A DNA stretch of 64,000 nt from NCBI RefSeq assembly GCF_022568815.1, contig NZ_JAKZHX010000003.1:62001-126000 (forward strand), written 5' to 3'. This document shows, piece by piece, positions 10,685 through 19,896 of this stretch (position 1 is the stretch's first letter; every line of letters begins with the position of its first letter). The position numbers were made by a program, and so were the translations under genes. This DNA is from Undibacterium paludis. GTDB lineage: Bacteria > Pseudomonadota > Gammaproteobacteria > Burkholderiales > Burkholderiaceae_D. A model generated the notes under the pieces. It had not been told where the DNA came from. It was given only the letters and a program-made list of their open reading frames with translations, and searched no databases.

Positions 10685-11635
10685 CTACCGGCCAGGCAGG
10701 TATTTTGCAGGATCAACCGGCTTCCCCTGAACCCGGATTTCGAAATGCAGCTTCACTATATCACTGTCCGAATTTCCCATTTCAGCGATTTTTTGCCCTC
10801 TGGATATGGCTTGTCCTTCTTTCACCAAAATGGCCTTATTGTGCGCATATGCTGACAATAAACTGCTGGTATGTTTGATAATCACCAAATTACCATAACC
10901 ACGAATTCCGCTACCGGCGTACATGACCCTGCCGGCGCCAGCTGCCAGCACATCCTGCCCCATCTTACCGGAGATATCAAAGCCCTTGTTCTTGACATCG
11001 TCAAAAGTCGCCAGAACTTTACCGTCCGCTGGCCACATCCAGTCTACGACATCTGACTCCGCAGGAGCTGTTTCGGTTGCCTTGATCGGCGCTGCCACAT
11101 CATTTTTTACTGTCGGTGCCACAGCGGCAACAACCGTGTCTGTCTTCTGCAATTCGGCGAGATTTGTCTCGGAGTAGGCTCTTTTATCCCCGCGTGGGCT
11201 ATTTTTATTGATCACCTGATTCGATGGCAAAGGCTTGACCTCAACTGCCGCACTTGAAGGTGTTACGGCGGTCGTTTGTGTTGTCGCAGCCCCCTCAGGT
11301 GGTGCCACCCTCAAGACCTGACCGACCTTGATGTCGTTCGGGTTTTTCAAATCATTCCAGGTCACGAGGTCGCTATAGCTCTGACCATGATCAAGTGCAA
11401 TTCTGTACAAGCCGTCACCACGTTTGACGACATAAGTGCCACGCGCATTTTCGGGGGCTTTTACGACAACTGGCGATTTATTGACAACCGGGGGTGGCGT
11501 GACTTCGACAGGGGGCTGATCAACACCACGCTCAACCACAGGCGCCTTATTTGGCAAAGTGGTGGTACATGCGGTCAGACCCGCCAGTATGCACAGGGCA
11601 AAACCTGTTTGTAATCTCTGCTGTATATTCTTCAT
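10685..11635 (-). CDS. nlpD: NlpD-like LysM/M23 lipoprotein, amidase activator
   Basis: Outer-membrane lipoprotein that activates cell-division amidases. It has a lipobox LTAC (Cys23), a LysM domain at about 67-110 (GTYVVKRGDGLYRIALDHG), a Pro/Ala/Thr linker, and a C-terminal LytM (M23) fold at about 203-312. The zinc-ligand positions are altered. NKGFD (217-221) stands where active enzymes have HxxxD, and KLH (296-298) where they have HxH. This fits a catalytically inactive activator, as in E. coli NlpD, rather than an endopeptidase. It lies between pcm and rpoS. Confidence 0.92.
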   Translation of the reverse strand: MKNIQQRLQTGFALCILAGLTACTTTLPNKAPVVERGVDQPPVEVTPPPVVNKSPVVVKAPENARGTYVVKRGDGLYRIALDHGQSYSDLVTWNDLKNPNDIKVGQVLRVAPPEGAATTQTTAVTPSSAAVEVKPLPSNQVINKNSPRGDKRAYSETNLAELQKTDTVVAAVAPTVKNDVAAPIKATETAPAESDVVDWMWPADGKVLATFDDVKNKGFDISGKMGQDVLAAGAGRVMYAGSGIRGYGNLVIIKHTSSLLSAYAHNKAILVKEGQAISRGQKIAEMGNSDSDIVKLHFEIRVQGKPVDPAKYLPGR

Positions 11636-11681
11636 TTCCGTTTTTTGATCTGTTCTGAGCTTGTTGGTATCAATGGCAAAC

Positions 11682-12551
11682 TTAAATTACGCCGGAATGC
11701 AACGGTACAAAATGACATTGTTCCAGAACCGAACTCTTCCATTCGTAATTTGATACGCGCTCAATTAATTGCAACACCTGATGACGCCCACCCACCGGTG
11801 CAACCAAGCGTCCGCCAACCCTTAACTGCTTCAACAAGGATTGTGGCACTTCCAAGCCAGCGGCAGCCAATATGATACCGTCAAACGGCGCCTCTTGCGG
11901 CAAACCTAACATACCATCCCCGTAAAGCAGGCGGATATTGGCAATGCGCATCGGGCGCAAATTACTCTTCGCCAATTCATGCAGGGCCTTGATACGCTCT
12001 ATCGAATACACCTCCCTGGTCATCACTGACAAAACAGCCGCCTGATAACCGCAACCGGTGCCGATTTCGAGCACTCGCCCGAGATTCGTACCGTTCCGCA
12101 ACACCTCTATCATGCGAGCAACGATATACGGCTGGGAAATAGTCTGATGGTGACCAATAGGCAAGGAGGCATCTACATAAGCCTGGCTTGCCATTCCAGA
12201 CTCAAGGAATAGATGACGTGGTACAGCCTGCAAGGCAGCCAGCACAGTCGCGTCCTTGACACCTTGCTGCGCCACACGCATCACCATCGCCTTCCTGATC
12301 CCTTCAGAAACCAGCGGCCCCGATAACAAAGATGGAGACAGGCCAACATCAGTCTTGCCTGCTCCCTGTGGCGACTTGACATCCGTTTTCTGCGCAGCCC
12401 TGGCAGCTAATGTCCCACTAAGATGGTGAGCAGCATTACGCATTGCCGTTTGGGGCATGGCAGTACTCCGCCCACCAGGTTCAATCGCTTTACTTTTCTG
12501 ATTGACCACAGAAGACAGAGGTAAAGGAAAACGCTTGTCTTTAGCCGTCAT
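11682..12551 (-). CDS. pcm: Protein-L-isoaspartate O-methyltransferase
   Basis: Repairs isoaspartyl residues in aged proteins using SAM. The catalytic core starts near residue 80 ([21 protein letters not shown]), with PRHLFLE, the [12 protein letters not shown] substrate loop and the SAM motif [15 protein letters not shown]. The protein is 289 residues against about 208 for E. coli Pcm. The difference is a basic, low-complexity N-terminal extension of about 75 residues. The start overlaps the surE stop (ATGA), so the two are translationally coupled. nlpD and rpoS lie downstream. Confidence 0.94.
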   Translation of the reverse strand: MTAKDKRFPLPLSSVVNQKSKAIEPGGRSTAMPQTAMRNAAHHLSGTLAARAAQKTDVKSPQGAGKTDVGLSPSLLSGPLVSEGIRKAMVMRVAQQGVKDATVLAALQAVPRHLFLESGMASQAYVDASLPIGHHQTISQPYIVARMIEVLRNGTNLGRVLEIGTGCGYQAAVLSVMTREVYSIERIKALHELAKSNLRPMRIANIRLLYGDGMLGLPQEAPFDGIILAAAGLEVPQSLLKQLRVGGRLVAPVGGRHQVLQLIERVSNYEWKSSVLEQCHFVPLHSGVI

Positions 12552-13285
12552 GCAAAGTCCAGGTCCAACTCGTTCAATTGACGACTGTTGGTCAAGTCTA
12601 TCTGCAAAGGTGTGACCGACACAAAACCGTGGGCAACTGTATAAAAATCTGTTCCACTACCGCCATCACGCGCTGCCCCCGGCGGACCTATCCAATAAAT
12701 ATCGCGTCCGTGTGGATCTGTCATGTGTATCACAGGTTCAGAGGTATGGCGCTTGCCCAGCCTGGACTTACGCACCCCCTTGATATCGGAAAAAGGCAGG
12801 TTGGGGATATTCACATTCAGCAGGAATGGCGAAGGAAGTCCAGCAAACCCTTTGACCACCATCTCTTTTGCAACTCTGGCTGCCGCATCAAGGTGCGCCC
12901 AGCCTTTGTCCGCCTGAGAAAAGGCGATGGCTGGTATGCCAAACAAAAATCCTTCCGTGGCAGCCGCCACAGTACCTGAATACAGCGTGTCATCCCCCAT
13001 ATTCTGTCCCTGATTGATTCCGGAAACGATCAGATCAGGCTTTTCTTTCATAATGGCAGTCAAGGCAATGTGCACACAGTCTGAAGGTGTACCATTGACA
13101 AAGTAAAAACCATTGCTGGCACGTTGCACACTCAAGGGGCGGTCAAGCGTCAGGGCATTTGAGGCACCGGAGCGGTTGCTATCGGGTGCAACAACCGTAA
13201 TTTCAGCAACAGACGACATCGCCTCCGCCAAAGCCATGATCCCGGGCGCCAGATAACCATCGTCATTACTGATTAGAATTTTCAT
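12548..13285 (-). CDS. surE: SurE, 5'/3'-nucleotidase
   Basis: Survival protein E, a metal-dependent nucleoside monophosphate phosphatase. The start is set at the ATG of [16 protein letters not shown], because the metal-binding Asp pair (NDDG) must be near the N-terminus. An upstream in-frame extension to 13360 has no family similarity. Other conserved stretches are [11 protein letters not shown] and [20 protein letters not shown]. The 245-residue length is standard. It is the first gene of surE-pcm-nlpD-rpoS and diverges from the quinone oxidoreductase gene across 105 bases. Confidence 0.96.
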   Translation of the reverse strand: MKILISNDDGYLAPGIMALAEAMSSVAEITVVAPDSNRSGASNALTLDRPLSVQRASNGFYFVNGTPSDCVHIALTAIMKEKPDLIVSGINQGQNMGDDTLYSGTVAAATEGFLFGIPAIAFSQADKGWAHLDAAARVAKEMVVKGFAGLPSPFLLNVNIPNLPFSDIKGVRKSRLGKRHTSEPVIHMTDPHGRDIYWIGPPGAARDGGSGTDFYTVAHGFVSVTPLQIDLTNSRQLNELDLDFA

Positions 13286-13390
13286 ATTTTGTATTCTACC
13301 CGATGCTGATTTATAAATTTCTACAGAGAACAGATTTTTACGGCATAATCGCAAAATCAAACGGTCGTACTATTTTATGGAGACATCAAA

Positions 13391-14371
13391 ATGAAAGCTG
13401 TTGTGTGTAAGGAATGGGGATTGCCCGAAACACTGGTGATAGCGGATTTACCCGACTTGAGTCCGGGCCCAGGGCAAGTTGCCATCAATGTCAAGGCGGC
13501 GGGAGTTAACTTCCCCGATGTGTTGATCATACAGAACAAGTACCAGTTCAAACCAGAGCTGCCATTCACACCAGGCAGCGAATTGTCAGGCGTCGTCTAT
13601 GCTGTCGGTGAAGGAGTCAGCCACCTTAAAATCGGCGATAAAGTCATCGCATTCATAGGCAATGGCGCTTTTGCACAACAGGCTGTAGTGGCAGCCAATG
13701 CCGTCATGCCCATGCCACCGGGCATGGACTTTGATGTTGCCGCTGCCATTACGCTGACCTACGGCACATCCCATCATGCAGTCGTTGACCGGGCCCAACT
13801 GAAGGCTGGTGAAACCATGCTGGTACTTGGCGCCGCAGGAGGCGTAGGCCTTGCCGCCATAGAGATAGGCAAGGCGCTGGGAGCACGCGTCATTGCAGCC
13901 GCATCCACCGACGAGAAATTAGCTATCTGCAAACAACATGGCGCAGACCTGACCATCAATTACAGTACCGAAGACTTGCGTGAAGCAATCAAGACAGCAA
14001 CGGATGGCAAAGGGCCGGATGTGATCTATGACCCGGTCGGTGGCATCTATGCAGAACCGGCATTCCGCTCCATAGGATGGCGTGGACGCTATCTGGTAGT
14101 CGGTTTTGCCAATGGTGAAATACCCAAGTTACCGCTGAATCTGACCTTACTGAAAGGCGCTTCACTGGTTGGTGTTTTCTGGGGTGAGTTTGCGCGCCGC
14201 GAGCCAAAAGCAAACCTGGCCGCTATGCGTGAACTGATGGGCTGGCTGCATGAGGGGAAAATCAAACCGCACATATCCGGCCGCTACGCCTTGAAAGACA
14301 CGCCACAAGCACTGAATGATCTGGCTGCACGCAAGGTCACCGGCAAAATAGTGATACAGCCGGAAATTTAG
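13391..14371 (+). CDS. NADPH:quinone oxidoreductase (zinc-less MDR family)
   Basis: Medium-chain dehydrogenase/reductase of the QOR type, a soluble NADPH-dependent reductase of quinones or enones. It has a GroES-like N-terminal domain (PGSELSGVVYAVGEGV) and a Rossmann domain with the nucleotide motif GAAGGVGLAAIEIGKALGA near residue 148. The zinc-binding cysteines of alcohol dehydrogenases are absent. GGAG lies 9 bases before the ATG. Length is 326 residues. It stands alone between divergent surE and a convergent HD-GYP gene and is followed by an intrinsic terminator. The physiological substrate cannot be told from sequence. Confidence 0.88.
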   Translation: MKAVVCKEWGLPETLVIADLPDLSPGPGQVAINVKAAGVNFPDVLIIQNKYQFKPELPFTPGSELSGVVYAVGEGVSHLKIGDKVIAFIGNGAFAQQAVVAANAVMPMPPGMDFDVAAAITLTYGTSHHAVVDRAQLKAGETMLVLGAAGGVGLAAIEIGKALGARVIAAASTDEKLAICKQHGADLTINYSTEDLREAIKTATDGKGPDVIYDPVGGIYAEPAFRSIGWRGRYLVVGFANGEIPKLPLNLTLLKGASLVGVFWGEFARREPKANLAAMRELMGWLHEGKIKPHISGRYALKDTPQALNDLAARKVTGKIVIQPEI

Positions 14372-14378
14372 CGAGAAG

Positions 14379-14420
14379 AAGACGGGGTTGCTATATGGTG
14401 GCTCCGTCTTTTTGATTTTT
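14379..14420 (+). terminator. Rho-independent terminator after the quinone oxidoreductase gene
   Basis: AAGACGGGG (14379-14387) pairs with CTCCGTCTT (14402-14410) with one G-T pair. The stem is followed by TTTGATTTTTT. It begins 8 bases after the stop codon and ends just before the convergent HD-GYP gene, so it separates the two converging units. Confidence 0.85.
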
Positions 14421-14443
14421 TCAGTACCTGCACCACCAGGTAT

Positions 14444-15697
14444 TTAGCGATTATTGGCGGCGTCCCCCAGCCAATAACGGTTGATGTCTTTGATTCCCCA
14501 TTTGGCAGCGTCTTCACGCGTCGCTATTTTGTCACTGCTCCCGGGACGAGACAGGTCTATCAGTTCCGGTGCGATATAGGCCATGGATTTGGTTGAAAAA
14601 AACACCCTGACCTTGGGCAGCAATAATGACTTGCCTATCTGCTGCTCGACAACTACAGCAAGGCGACCGGACTCAAGACGCACCAGGGTTCCAACTGGGA
14701 ATATCCCTATACTTTTGACAAACGCCTGAAATACCTTGTCATCAAAATGTCCATTGCTCCACTCCGCCATCTTGCGTAAAGACTCGGCGGGGCACCACCC
14801 TTGCTTGTAGGGACGGTCGGAGGTGATGGCGTCATACACATCGCAGACTGCCCCCATGCGTGCAAACAGGCTGATCTCATCCCCCTTCAGACGACGGGGA
14901 TAACCCGTTCCATCCATCTTTTCATGATGGTGCAAACAGACATCAAGGGCTGTCATGCTGACGCCATTGGCTTCTTTCAACATTTTATAGCCAGCGACGG
15001 GATGTTCTTTGACGGAGACGAACTCTGCATCGGTCAATTTACCGGGCTTGTTGAGGATGTCAGCAGAGACCATCATCTTGCCGATATCATGCAACAGGCC
15101 GGCCAGACCGGCATCCCTGGTTTCTGCCTCACTCAGGCCCAGTTGTTTTGCCAGTGCCACCATCAGCGCGCATACGGCAACTGAATGCATATAGGTGTAG
15201 TCGTCTTTAGTCTTCAATCTGGCCAGACCGATTAGCGCACCGGGGTTACGCATGACCGAATCTGCAATCTCTTCGACCATGGTTTGTGCATTGCCAACGT
15301 CAACCGCCTTCCCCATGCGGGCTTCATTAAACATGGAATACACAGCCTGTTTGGACTTACTGACAATCACAGACGCCCGGCCAAGCTCGTCATCCATGGA
15401 GACGGGACTGATAACCGGACGCGGCGGCGGAACAACTATTGCGGGAGGTTCAGGTGCTGGGGCAGGCTCAGGCTCTGGTTGGCGCTGGATTTTTTCTTCT
15501 TTTTCGCTCAATACATCCAGGCCTTTACTGGTATCTATCCAGGCCTGACGAATGCTAGTTTCCTGTATCTTCTTCAGCTCTTCAAAGTCGTTGAGCATGA
15601 AAGACTTTTGCCAAAACGGCGTGTCTATCCAGGAGCTGCACAGCTCCTGCACATACATACCAACCCTTAGCTGAGCAACTTCAATTTTCTTCAACAT
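14444..15697 (-). CDS. HD-GYP domain protein (DUF3391 + HD-GYP), probable cyclic-di-GMP phosphodiesterase
   Basis: Cytosolic signalling protein. It has an N-terminal DUF3391 domain (1-65, LRVGMYVQELCSSWIDTPFW), a Pro/Glu-rich linker (70-98), then an HD-GYP domain. The HD pair is His203-Asp204 in LLHDIGKM. The downstream signature HHHEKMDGTGYP (256-267) keeps the GYP triplet, and DVYDAITSDRPYK follows. These residues support c-di-GMP hydrolysis. There is no receiver domain or membrane segment. Length is 417 residues. It appears monocistronic. Confidence 0.9.
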   Translation of the reverse strand: MLKKIEVAQLRVGMYVQELCSSWIDTPFWQKSFMLNDFEELKKIQETSIRQAWIDTSKGLDVLSEKEEKIQRQPEPEPAPAPEPPAIVVPPPRPVISPVSMDDELGRASVIVSKSKQAVYSMFNEARMGKAVDVGNAQTMVEEIADSVMRNPGALIGLARLKTKDDYTYMHSVAVCALMVALAKQLGLSEAETRDAGLAGLLHDIGKMMVSADILNKPGKLTDAEFVSVKEHPVAGYKMLKEANGVSMTALDVCLHHHEKMDGTGYPRRLKGDEISLFARMGAVCDVYDAITSDRPYKQGWCPAESLRKMAEWSNGHFDDKVFQAFVKSIGIFPVGTLVRLESGRLAVVVEQQIGKSLLLPKVRVFFSTKSMAYIAPELIDLSRPGSSDKIATREDAAKWGIKDINRYWLGDAANNR

Positions 15698-15821
15698 AAC
15701 AGGCCATAGAAATGAGTCAGACAGTCAAAAAACCATCATCAGTTCACGATTATTCTACAAAGCCTTTCACGAAGCTAGTTTACAGTACCGTTAAATGTCG
15801 GCATGTTACAAAAATTTTCCT

Positions 15822-16631
15822 TCAAGCAATCCTTTTTAGCAGAGCCATCGGCTTGAAAAACTCCTGCATAGATGCATTCCCGATGAAACTCAAATTGTAG
15901 GGATGCTCTGCACAAATCTTTTCAAAAGCAACCGCTTCAGGTATTTGCCTTAACTGTTCGGCAATTTTCCCCCACAAAACCAGTACAGGTGAACGTGCCT
16001 GTTCAGTCTGTCGTTCTTGATATAACCGAGCCAGCACCGTTTGCAAAAAGGGGAGCCACGCCCTGGCATCTTTTGCAGGTGGCGTATCTTCGCGAAATAC
16101 CAGGCTGGCGTTCAACAACAAGAAACCCTGGCTGATCATGTTTTGCTGCAACTCACCCAAGGTTTGAATAATACCTGATGCGGGATTGCGTGCATGGCTG
16201 GCAACTGCTGCCATGGCCTCACCTGTCGTCGCATCCTGTTGCAAATGCCCGGACGTAACCAGCAACATTTTCATGAAATTTCGCAATGATGTCGCCCGAT
16301 TAACCTTCTTTGACAAGCCACCACCTTCCTCATCCGACCACAGCCTATTGACCGCACCATCCATAAAACAATAACCTGTAGCGCTGTCGGCGCGTGGGTA
16401 AGGCCCCTCCCCGATCAGGATATAACGCACGTCCTGCATGGGAATGGAAAAAGCCGCAAACAATCTGGCCTGATCTGGCAAATAGGCTGACTTATGCAAA
16501 CTGGCAAAATAGGCAGGATCTCTCTCGTGGACCTGTTGCAATGCAGCTTCGATAACAGCAGACCAGGATGGATGCACTTGCTGCAACGACAGACGTATGT
16601 CTTCCGGAATGGCTTCAGACCACCCCGTCAT
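15822..16631 (-). CDS. Divergent uracil-DNA-glycosylase-like protein, catalytic Asp missing
   Basis: The fold pattern of family-1 uracil-DNA glycosylase is visible in order. DVRYILIGEGPYPRADSATG stands where active enzymes have GQDPYHG. GFLLLNASLVF matches the LLLN motif with its uracil-binding Asn. VLVLWGKIAEQL matches the LLWG strand, and EHPYNLSF matches the HPSPLS motif with its His. The water-activating Asp of GQDPYHG is Gly here, and the following His is Pro. The protein (269 residues) may be inactive or altered in specificity. Its ATG overlaps the gspC stop (ATGA), so it is coupled to the secretion operon. Confidence 0.75.
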   Translation of the reverse strand: MTGWSEAIPEDIRLSLQQVHPSWSAVIEAALQQVHERDPAYFASLHKSAYLPDQARLFAAFSIPMQDVRYILIGEGPYPRADSATGYCFMDGAVNRLWSDEEGGGLSKKVNRATSLRNFMKMLLVTSGHLQQDATTGEAMAAVASHARNPASGIIQTLGELQQNMISQGFLLLNASLVFREDTPPAKDARAWLPFLQTVLARLYQERQTEQARSPVLVLWGKIAEQLRQIPEAVAFEKICAEHPYNLSFIGNASMQEFFKPMALLKRIA

Positions 16632-17227
16632 TGCTGACCACCAGGCATGGTTGCAGGCAAGGAAGCCGTTGGCAAACCAGGTGTCACCACAGGCTGGGGT
16701 GGGCTATTCACCGGTCCGCCAGGCGCATCATTATGTTTTGGCGGAGGGAAAGCTACAGGGGCAATCTGTGGCGGCACCATGTTTGCCTGGTTCAACGGTG
16801 GAATTGGCGCAGGCGGGCGATTGATGTCGGCCGGCACAGGCAAGTCCACCCGACGTGCCATACCTGATTCCGACACGATTACATACTGTTCATGCACCTC
16901 GGTCAAAGTCACACCTGGTGAAAGTTCCTTGTTCATGGCAACAGCTACAGCTGGTTTGCCATTTGCACTAATGATGGCGAGACTTTCATTGGCTTTCCTT
17001 GAAAGCACAATCCCCTTTAACTGATAATTGCTGGCGCTGACTTGTGCCACCTGGCTATTACCAAATATGCCGCCCCATTGCCCGGTACCGGGTTCGTAAC
17101 TATTTTGCTGGAATGCTGCAGCGACGTTCCTGGCCTGTGGTTTGAACAGACGCAATCCCCAGTAACTGAGTGAGACACAAAGAGCGATAAACATTAAAAA
17201 AGTTACAACGACAGGTAAGCGTTTCAT
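16628..17227 (-). CDS. gspC: GspC-like type II secretion inner-membrane protein, no PDZ domain
   Basis: Clamp between the inner-membrane platform and the GspD secretin. It has one N-terminal membrane segment (VTFLMFIALCVSLSYWGLRLF). A homology-region domain follows (from about residue 60: QVSASNYQLKGIVLSRKANE, then VAVAMNKELSPGVTLTEVHE). The last 60 residues are rich in Pro. At 199 residues it lacks the C-terminal PDZ domain of many GspC proteins, as is common in PDZ-less variants. It is the last secretion gene of the operon, 10 bases after gspF. Confidence 0.82.
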   Translation of the reverse strand: MKRLPVVVTFLMFIALCVSLSYWGLRLFKPQARNVAAAFQQNSYEPGTGQWGGIFGNSQVAQVSASNYQLKGIVLSRKANESLAIISANGKPAVAVAMNKELSPGVTLTEVHEQYVIVSESGMARRVDLPVPADINRPPAPIPPLNQANMVPPQIAPVAFPPPKHNDAPGGPVNSPPQPVVTPGLPTASLPATMPGGQQ

Positions 17228-17237
17228 TTTTATCCTT

Positions 17238-18458
17238 TTAGCGTACCAATTGATTTATTTCTATGATAGGCATCAGTACCGCCAGCACTATCAGTAATAC
17301 CACGACACCCATGGTCAGAATCAGCACCGGCTCAAGCAAGCCGGCGATGGTCAGCGCACGACGTTCAAGGTCCTGTTCCTGGGTATTGGAAGCCCGTCCC
17401 AGCATGGATGGCAATTCACCAGTGACCTCACCTGCCCTGATCATGTGTATCAGCATGGGCGGAAAATGTTTATGTGCAGACAATGCACGCGCCAGACTGA
17501 CACCTTCGCGCACACTGGCAGTGGCCTCTTCCACCTGCGCACGCATGGCAACATTTGACAGGGTCTCGCGACTGGTTTGCAAGGCACGCAAAATCGGCAC
17601 ACCAGAACCGGTGGTAATCGCCAGCGTGCTGGCAAACCTTGCCGTGTTCAGACTGCGCTCAAATTTCCCGTACAAGGGGGCAACCAGTAACCAGCGGTGC
17701 CATCGCATCTTGAACTCGGGATTGCGCAAAGCCATGCGCCACAGGGAAAATGCCCCCGCCAGTACAATTGCCACCAACCAGCCATAGGCACGCACAAAAT
17801 CAGAAATCGCCAGCATCACCAGTGTCAGGAACGGCAATTTCTGTTTGGTATTGGCAAATACCGATACAATTTGCGGCACCACATAGGTCAGCAAAAAAAT
17901 CACAATGGCGAAAGCAACGACAGTGACAATCGCTGGATAAGTAAATGCGAGCCTGACTTTTTGCACCAGCGCGTTGCGCCGTTCAATATAATCAGCCAGA
18001 CGCAGCAACACACTGGATAAATGCCCGATCTGCTCACCTGATGCAACCAATGCACTATAGATGTCGGTAAAATCATTCGGATGCTGTTTAAGCGCATCCG
18101 AAAATGAGTTGCCAGCCATGACCTCTGAGCGGATGGAACCGACCAGATCGCGTACATAGCTACGCTCTGCCTGTTCGAGCAAGGCAGACAATGACTGCTC
18201 CAGAGGCAAACCTGCTTCCAGCAGGCTCGCCAGCTGCCTGGTAAATAAGGCAATTTCCACCGTCGATAAACGATCACCAAACAAGGCTACCTTGCGTTTT
18301 CCACCGGCATCCATCTGATTGGCGATGGACTCAACGCTGACCGGCACCAGACCCTGCGCACGCAAATCGCTGCGTGCCGACCTTGCACTATCTGCGTTCA
18401 GCACACCCTTGCTGGTATGGCCTGCGGTATCAACAGCCTCATAACGAAATGCTGGCAT
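17238..18458 (-). CDS. gspF: GspF, type II secretion inner-membrane platform protein
   Basis: Polytopic platform protein that couples the GspE ATPase to pseudopilus assembly. It starts MPAFRYEAVDTAGHTSKGVL, typical of the family. It carries two copies of the T2SSF domain (about 70-195 and 270-395), each beginning near FTRQLASLLEAGLPL or FASTLAITTGSGVPIL. Three hydrophobic segments are seen, the last close to the C-terminus (LTMGVVVLLIVLAVLMPIIE). Length (406) is standard. It lies 4 bases after gspE. Confidence 0.96.
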   Translation of the reverse strand: MPAFRYEAVDTAGHTSKGVLNADSARSARSDLRAQGLVPVSVESIANQMDAGGKRKVALFGDRLSTVEIALFTRQLASLLEAGLPLEQSLSALLEQAERSYVRDLVGSIRSEVMAGNSFSDALKQHPNDFTDIYSALVASGEQIGHLSSVLLRLADYIERRNALVQKVRLAFTYPAIVTVVAFAIVIFLLTYVVPQIVSVFANTKQKLPFLTLVMLAISDFVRAYGWLVAIVLAGAFSLWRMALRNPEFKMRWHRWLLVAPLYGKFERSLNTARFASTLAITTGSGVPILRALQTSRETLSNVAMRAQVEEATASVREGVSLARALSAHKHFPPMLIHMIRAGEVTGELPSMLGRASNTQEQDLERRALTIAGLLEPVLILTMGVVVLLIVLAVLMPIIEINQLVR

Positions 18459-18462
18459 GAGT

Positions 18463-19893
18463 TTATTCCTTCGTTACCCGCAACAACTCTTCCAGGGTAG
18501 TCACCCCGCTCTTGAGCCAGCGATCACCGTCTTCACGCATGGTTTTCATGCCGTCTGCCTGGGCGGCGACACGAATTTCTGCCTCTGCCGCCTGGTGATG
18601 TATCTGTGCCCGTATGGCATCGGTAGTCTGCAATAACTCGTACACGCCGACCCGTCCCTGATAACCGGTATGACCACAATGCTCACAGCCAACGGCATGC
18701 CAGGCACCATCTTTTTCTGTCTTGCAATGCACGCATAGCTTGCGTACCAGCCTTTGTGCCACGGCGCCGAGCAGCGACGAAGACAGCAGGAAGGGTTCTA
18801 TACCCATGTCCAGCAAACGCGTGACTGCAGCTGCCGAATCATTGGTATGAAGAGTAGCCAGCACCAGATGGCCAGTCAGCGAGGCCTGCACGGCAATCTG
18901 CGCTGTTTCCAGGTCACGTATCTCACCAATCATGATGACATCCGGGTCCTGGCGCAGGATGGCGCGCAGGGCCTTGGCGAAAGTCATGTCGATTTTTGCA
19001 TTGACCTGGGTTTGCCCCACGCCAGCCAGTTCATATTCAATCGGGTCTTCCACCGTCAGGATATTGGTCGTCCCGGCATTGACGCGCGACAGCGCTGCAT
19101 AGAGTGTCGTCGTCTTGCCTGATCCAGTAGGCCCGGTGACCAGCACAATGCCGTGTGGCTGGGCAATCAGTTTATCAAACTGCGTCAGCACATCAGCGCT
19201 CATTCCCAGGTGACTCAGGTCCAGACGGCCTGCCTCTTTGTCGAGCAAACGCAATACGGCCCGTTCACCATGGCCGGTAGGCAGAGTCGATACACGCACG
19301 TCAACAGGCTTGCCACCTATGCGCAAGGTAATACGGCCGTCTTGCGGCAGGCGCTTTTCGGCAATATCAAGCTGCGCCATGATTTTGATACGCGAAATCA
19401 ATGAGGCATGAATCGCTTTTTTGGGACGTACCACATCACGCAAAGAGCCGTCTACGCGAAAGCGTACAACCGAAATCTGCTCAAATGGCTCGATATGGAT
19501 ATCCGATGCACCGTCACGCAGGGCTTGCGTCAACAAGGCATTGATCATGCGAATGACAGGGGCGTCATCAGCTGATTCGAGCAAGTCTTCTACCGCCGGC
19601 ATATCGAGCATCAGCTTGGCCAGGTCGAGGTCAGATTCCACCTCTCCGACAACGTCAGCAGCATCCCCACCCGAGCCGGCATAGGCCCTGGCTATCGCCT
19701 CTGTCAAATCGGCATGCGGCAGCACAGTCAGCTTGACCCTGCCAAACTTGCGCCCGACCTCTGATATGGCTGGTGATGGTGTCATTTTGGACACCTGCAC
19801 TTCTACCAGGCCATTATTGACGGCAGCGTCCCTGACAGCCAGTATGGAAAAATCGCGGGCAAAACCGTATGGCAGTAATCGATGATCAAGCAT
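18463..19893 (-). CDS. gspE: GspE, type II secretion ATPase
   Basis: Cytosolic hexameric ATPase that drives pseudopilus assembly. It has an N-terminal N1/N2-type region, then the ATPase core. The Walker A GPTGSGKTT is at 254-262, the Walker B region DPDVIMIGEIRD at 316-327 and the His box in LVLATLHTND. The tetracysteine zinc site is present as CVHC (about 387-390) and CEHC (about 403-406). The N-terminal part is short compared with Vibrio EpsE (476 residues in all). It lies 3 bases after gspD and just before gspF. Confidence 0.97.
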   Translation of the reverse strand: MLDHRLLPYGFARDFSILAVRDAAVNNGLVEVQVSKMTPSPAISEVGRKFGRVKLTVLPHADLTEAIARAYAGSGGDAADVVGEVESDLDLAKLMLDMPAVEDLLESADDAPVIRMINALLTQALRDGASDIHIEPFEQISVVRFRVDGSLRDVVRPKKAIHASLISRIKIMAQLDIAEKRLPQDGRITLRIGGKPVDVRVSTLPTGHGERAVLRLLDKEAGRLDLSHLGMSADVLTQFDKLIAQPHGIVLVTGPTGSGKTTTLYAALSRVNAGTTNILTVEDPIEYELAGVGQTQVNAKIDMTFAKALRAILRQDPDVIMIGEIRDLETAQIAVQASLTGHLVLATLHTNDSAAAVTRLLDMGIEPFLLSSSLLGAVAQRLVRKLCVHCKTEKDGAWHAVGCEHCGHTGYQGRVGVYELLQTTDAIRAQIHHQAAEAEIRVAAQADGMKTMREDGDRWLKSGVTTLEELLRVTKE

Positions 19894-19896
19894 GAC

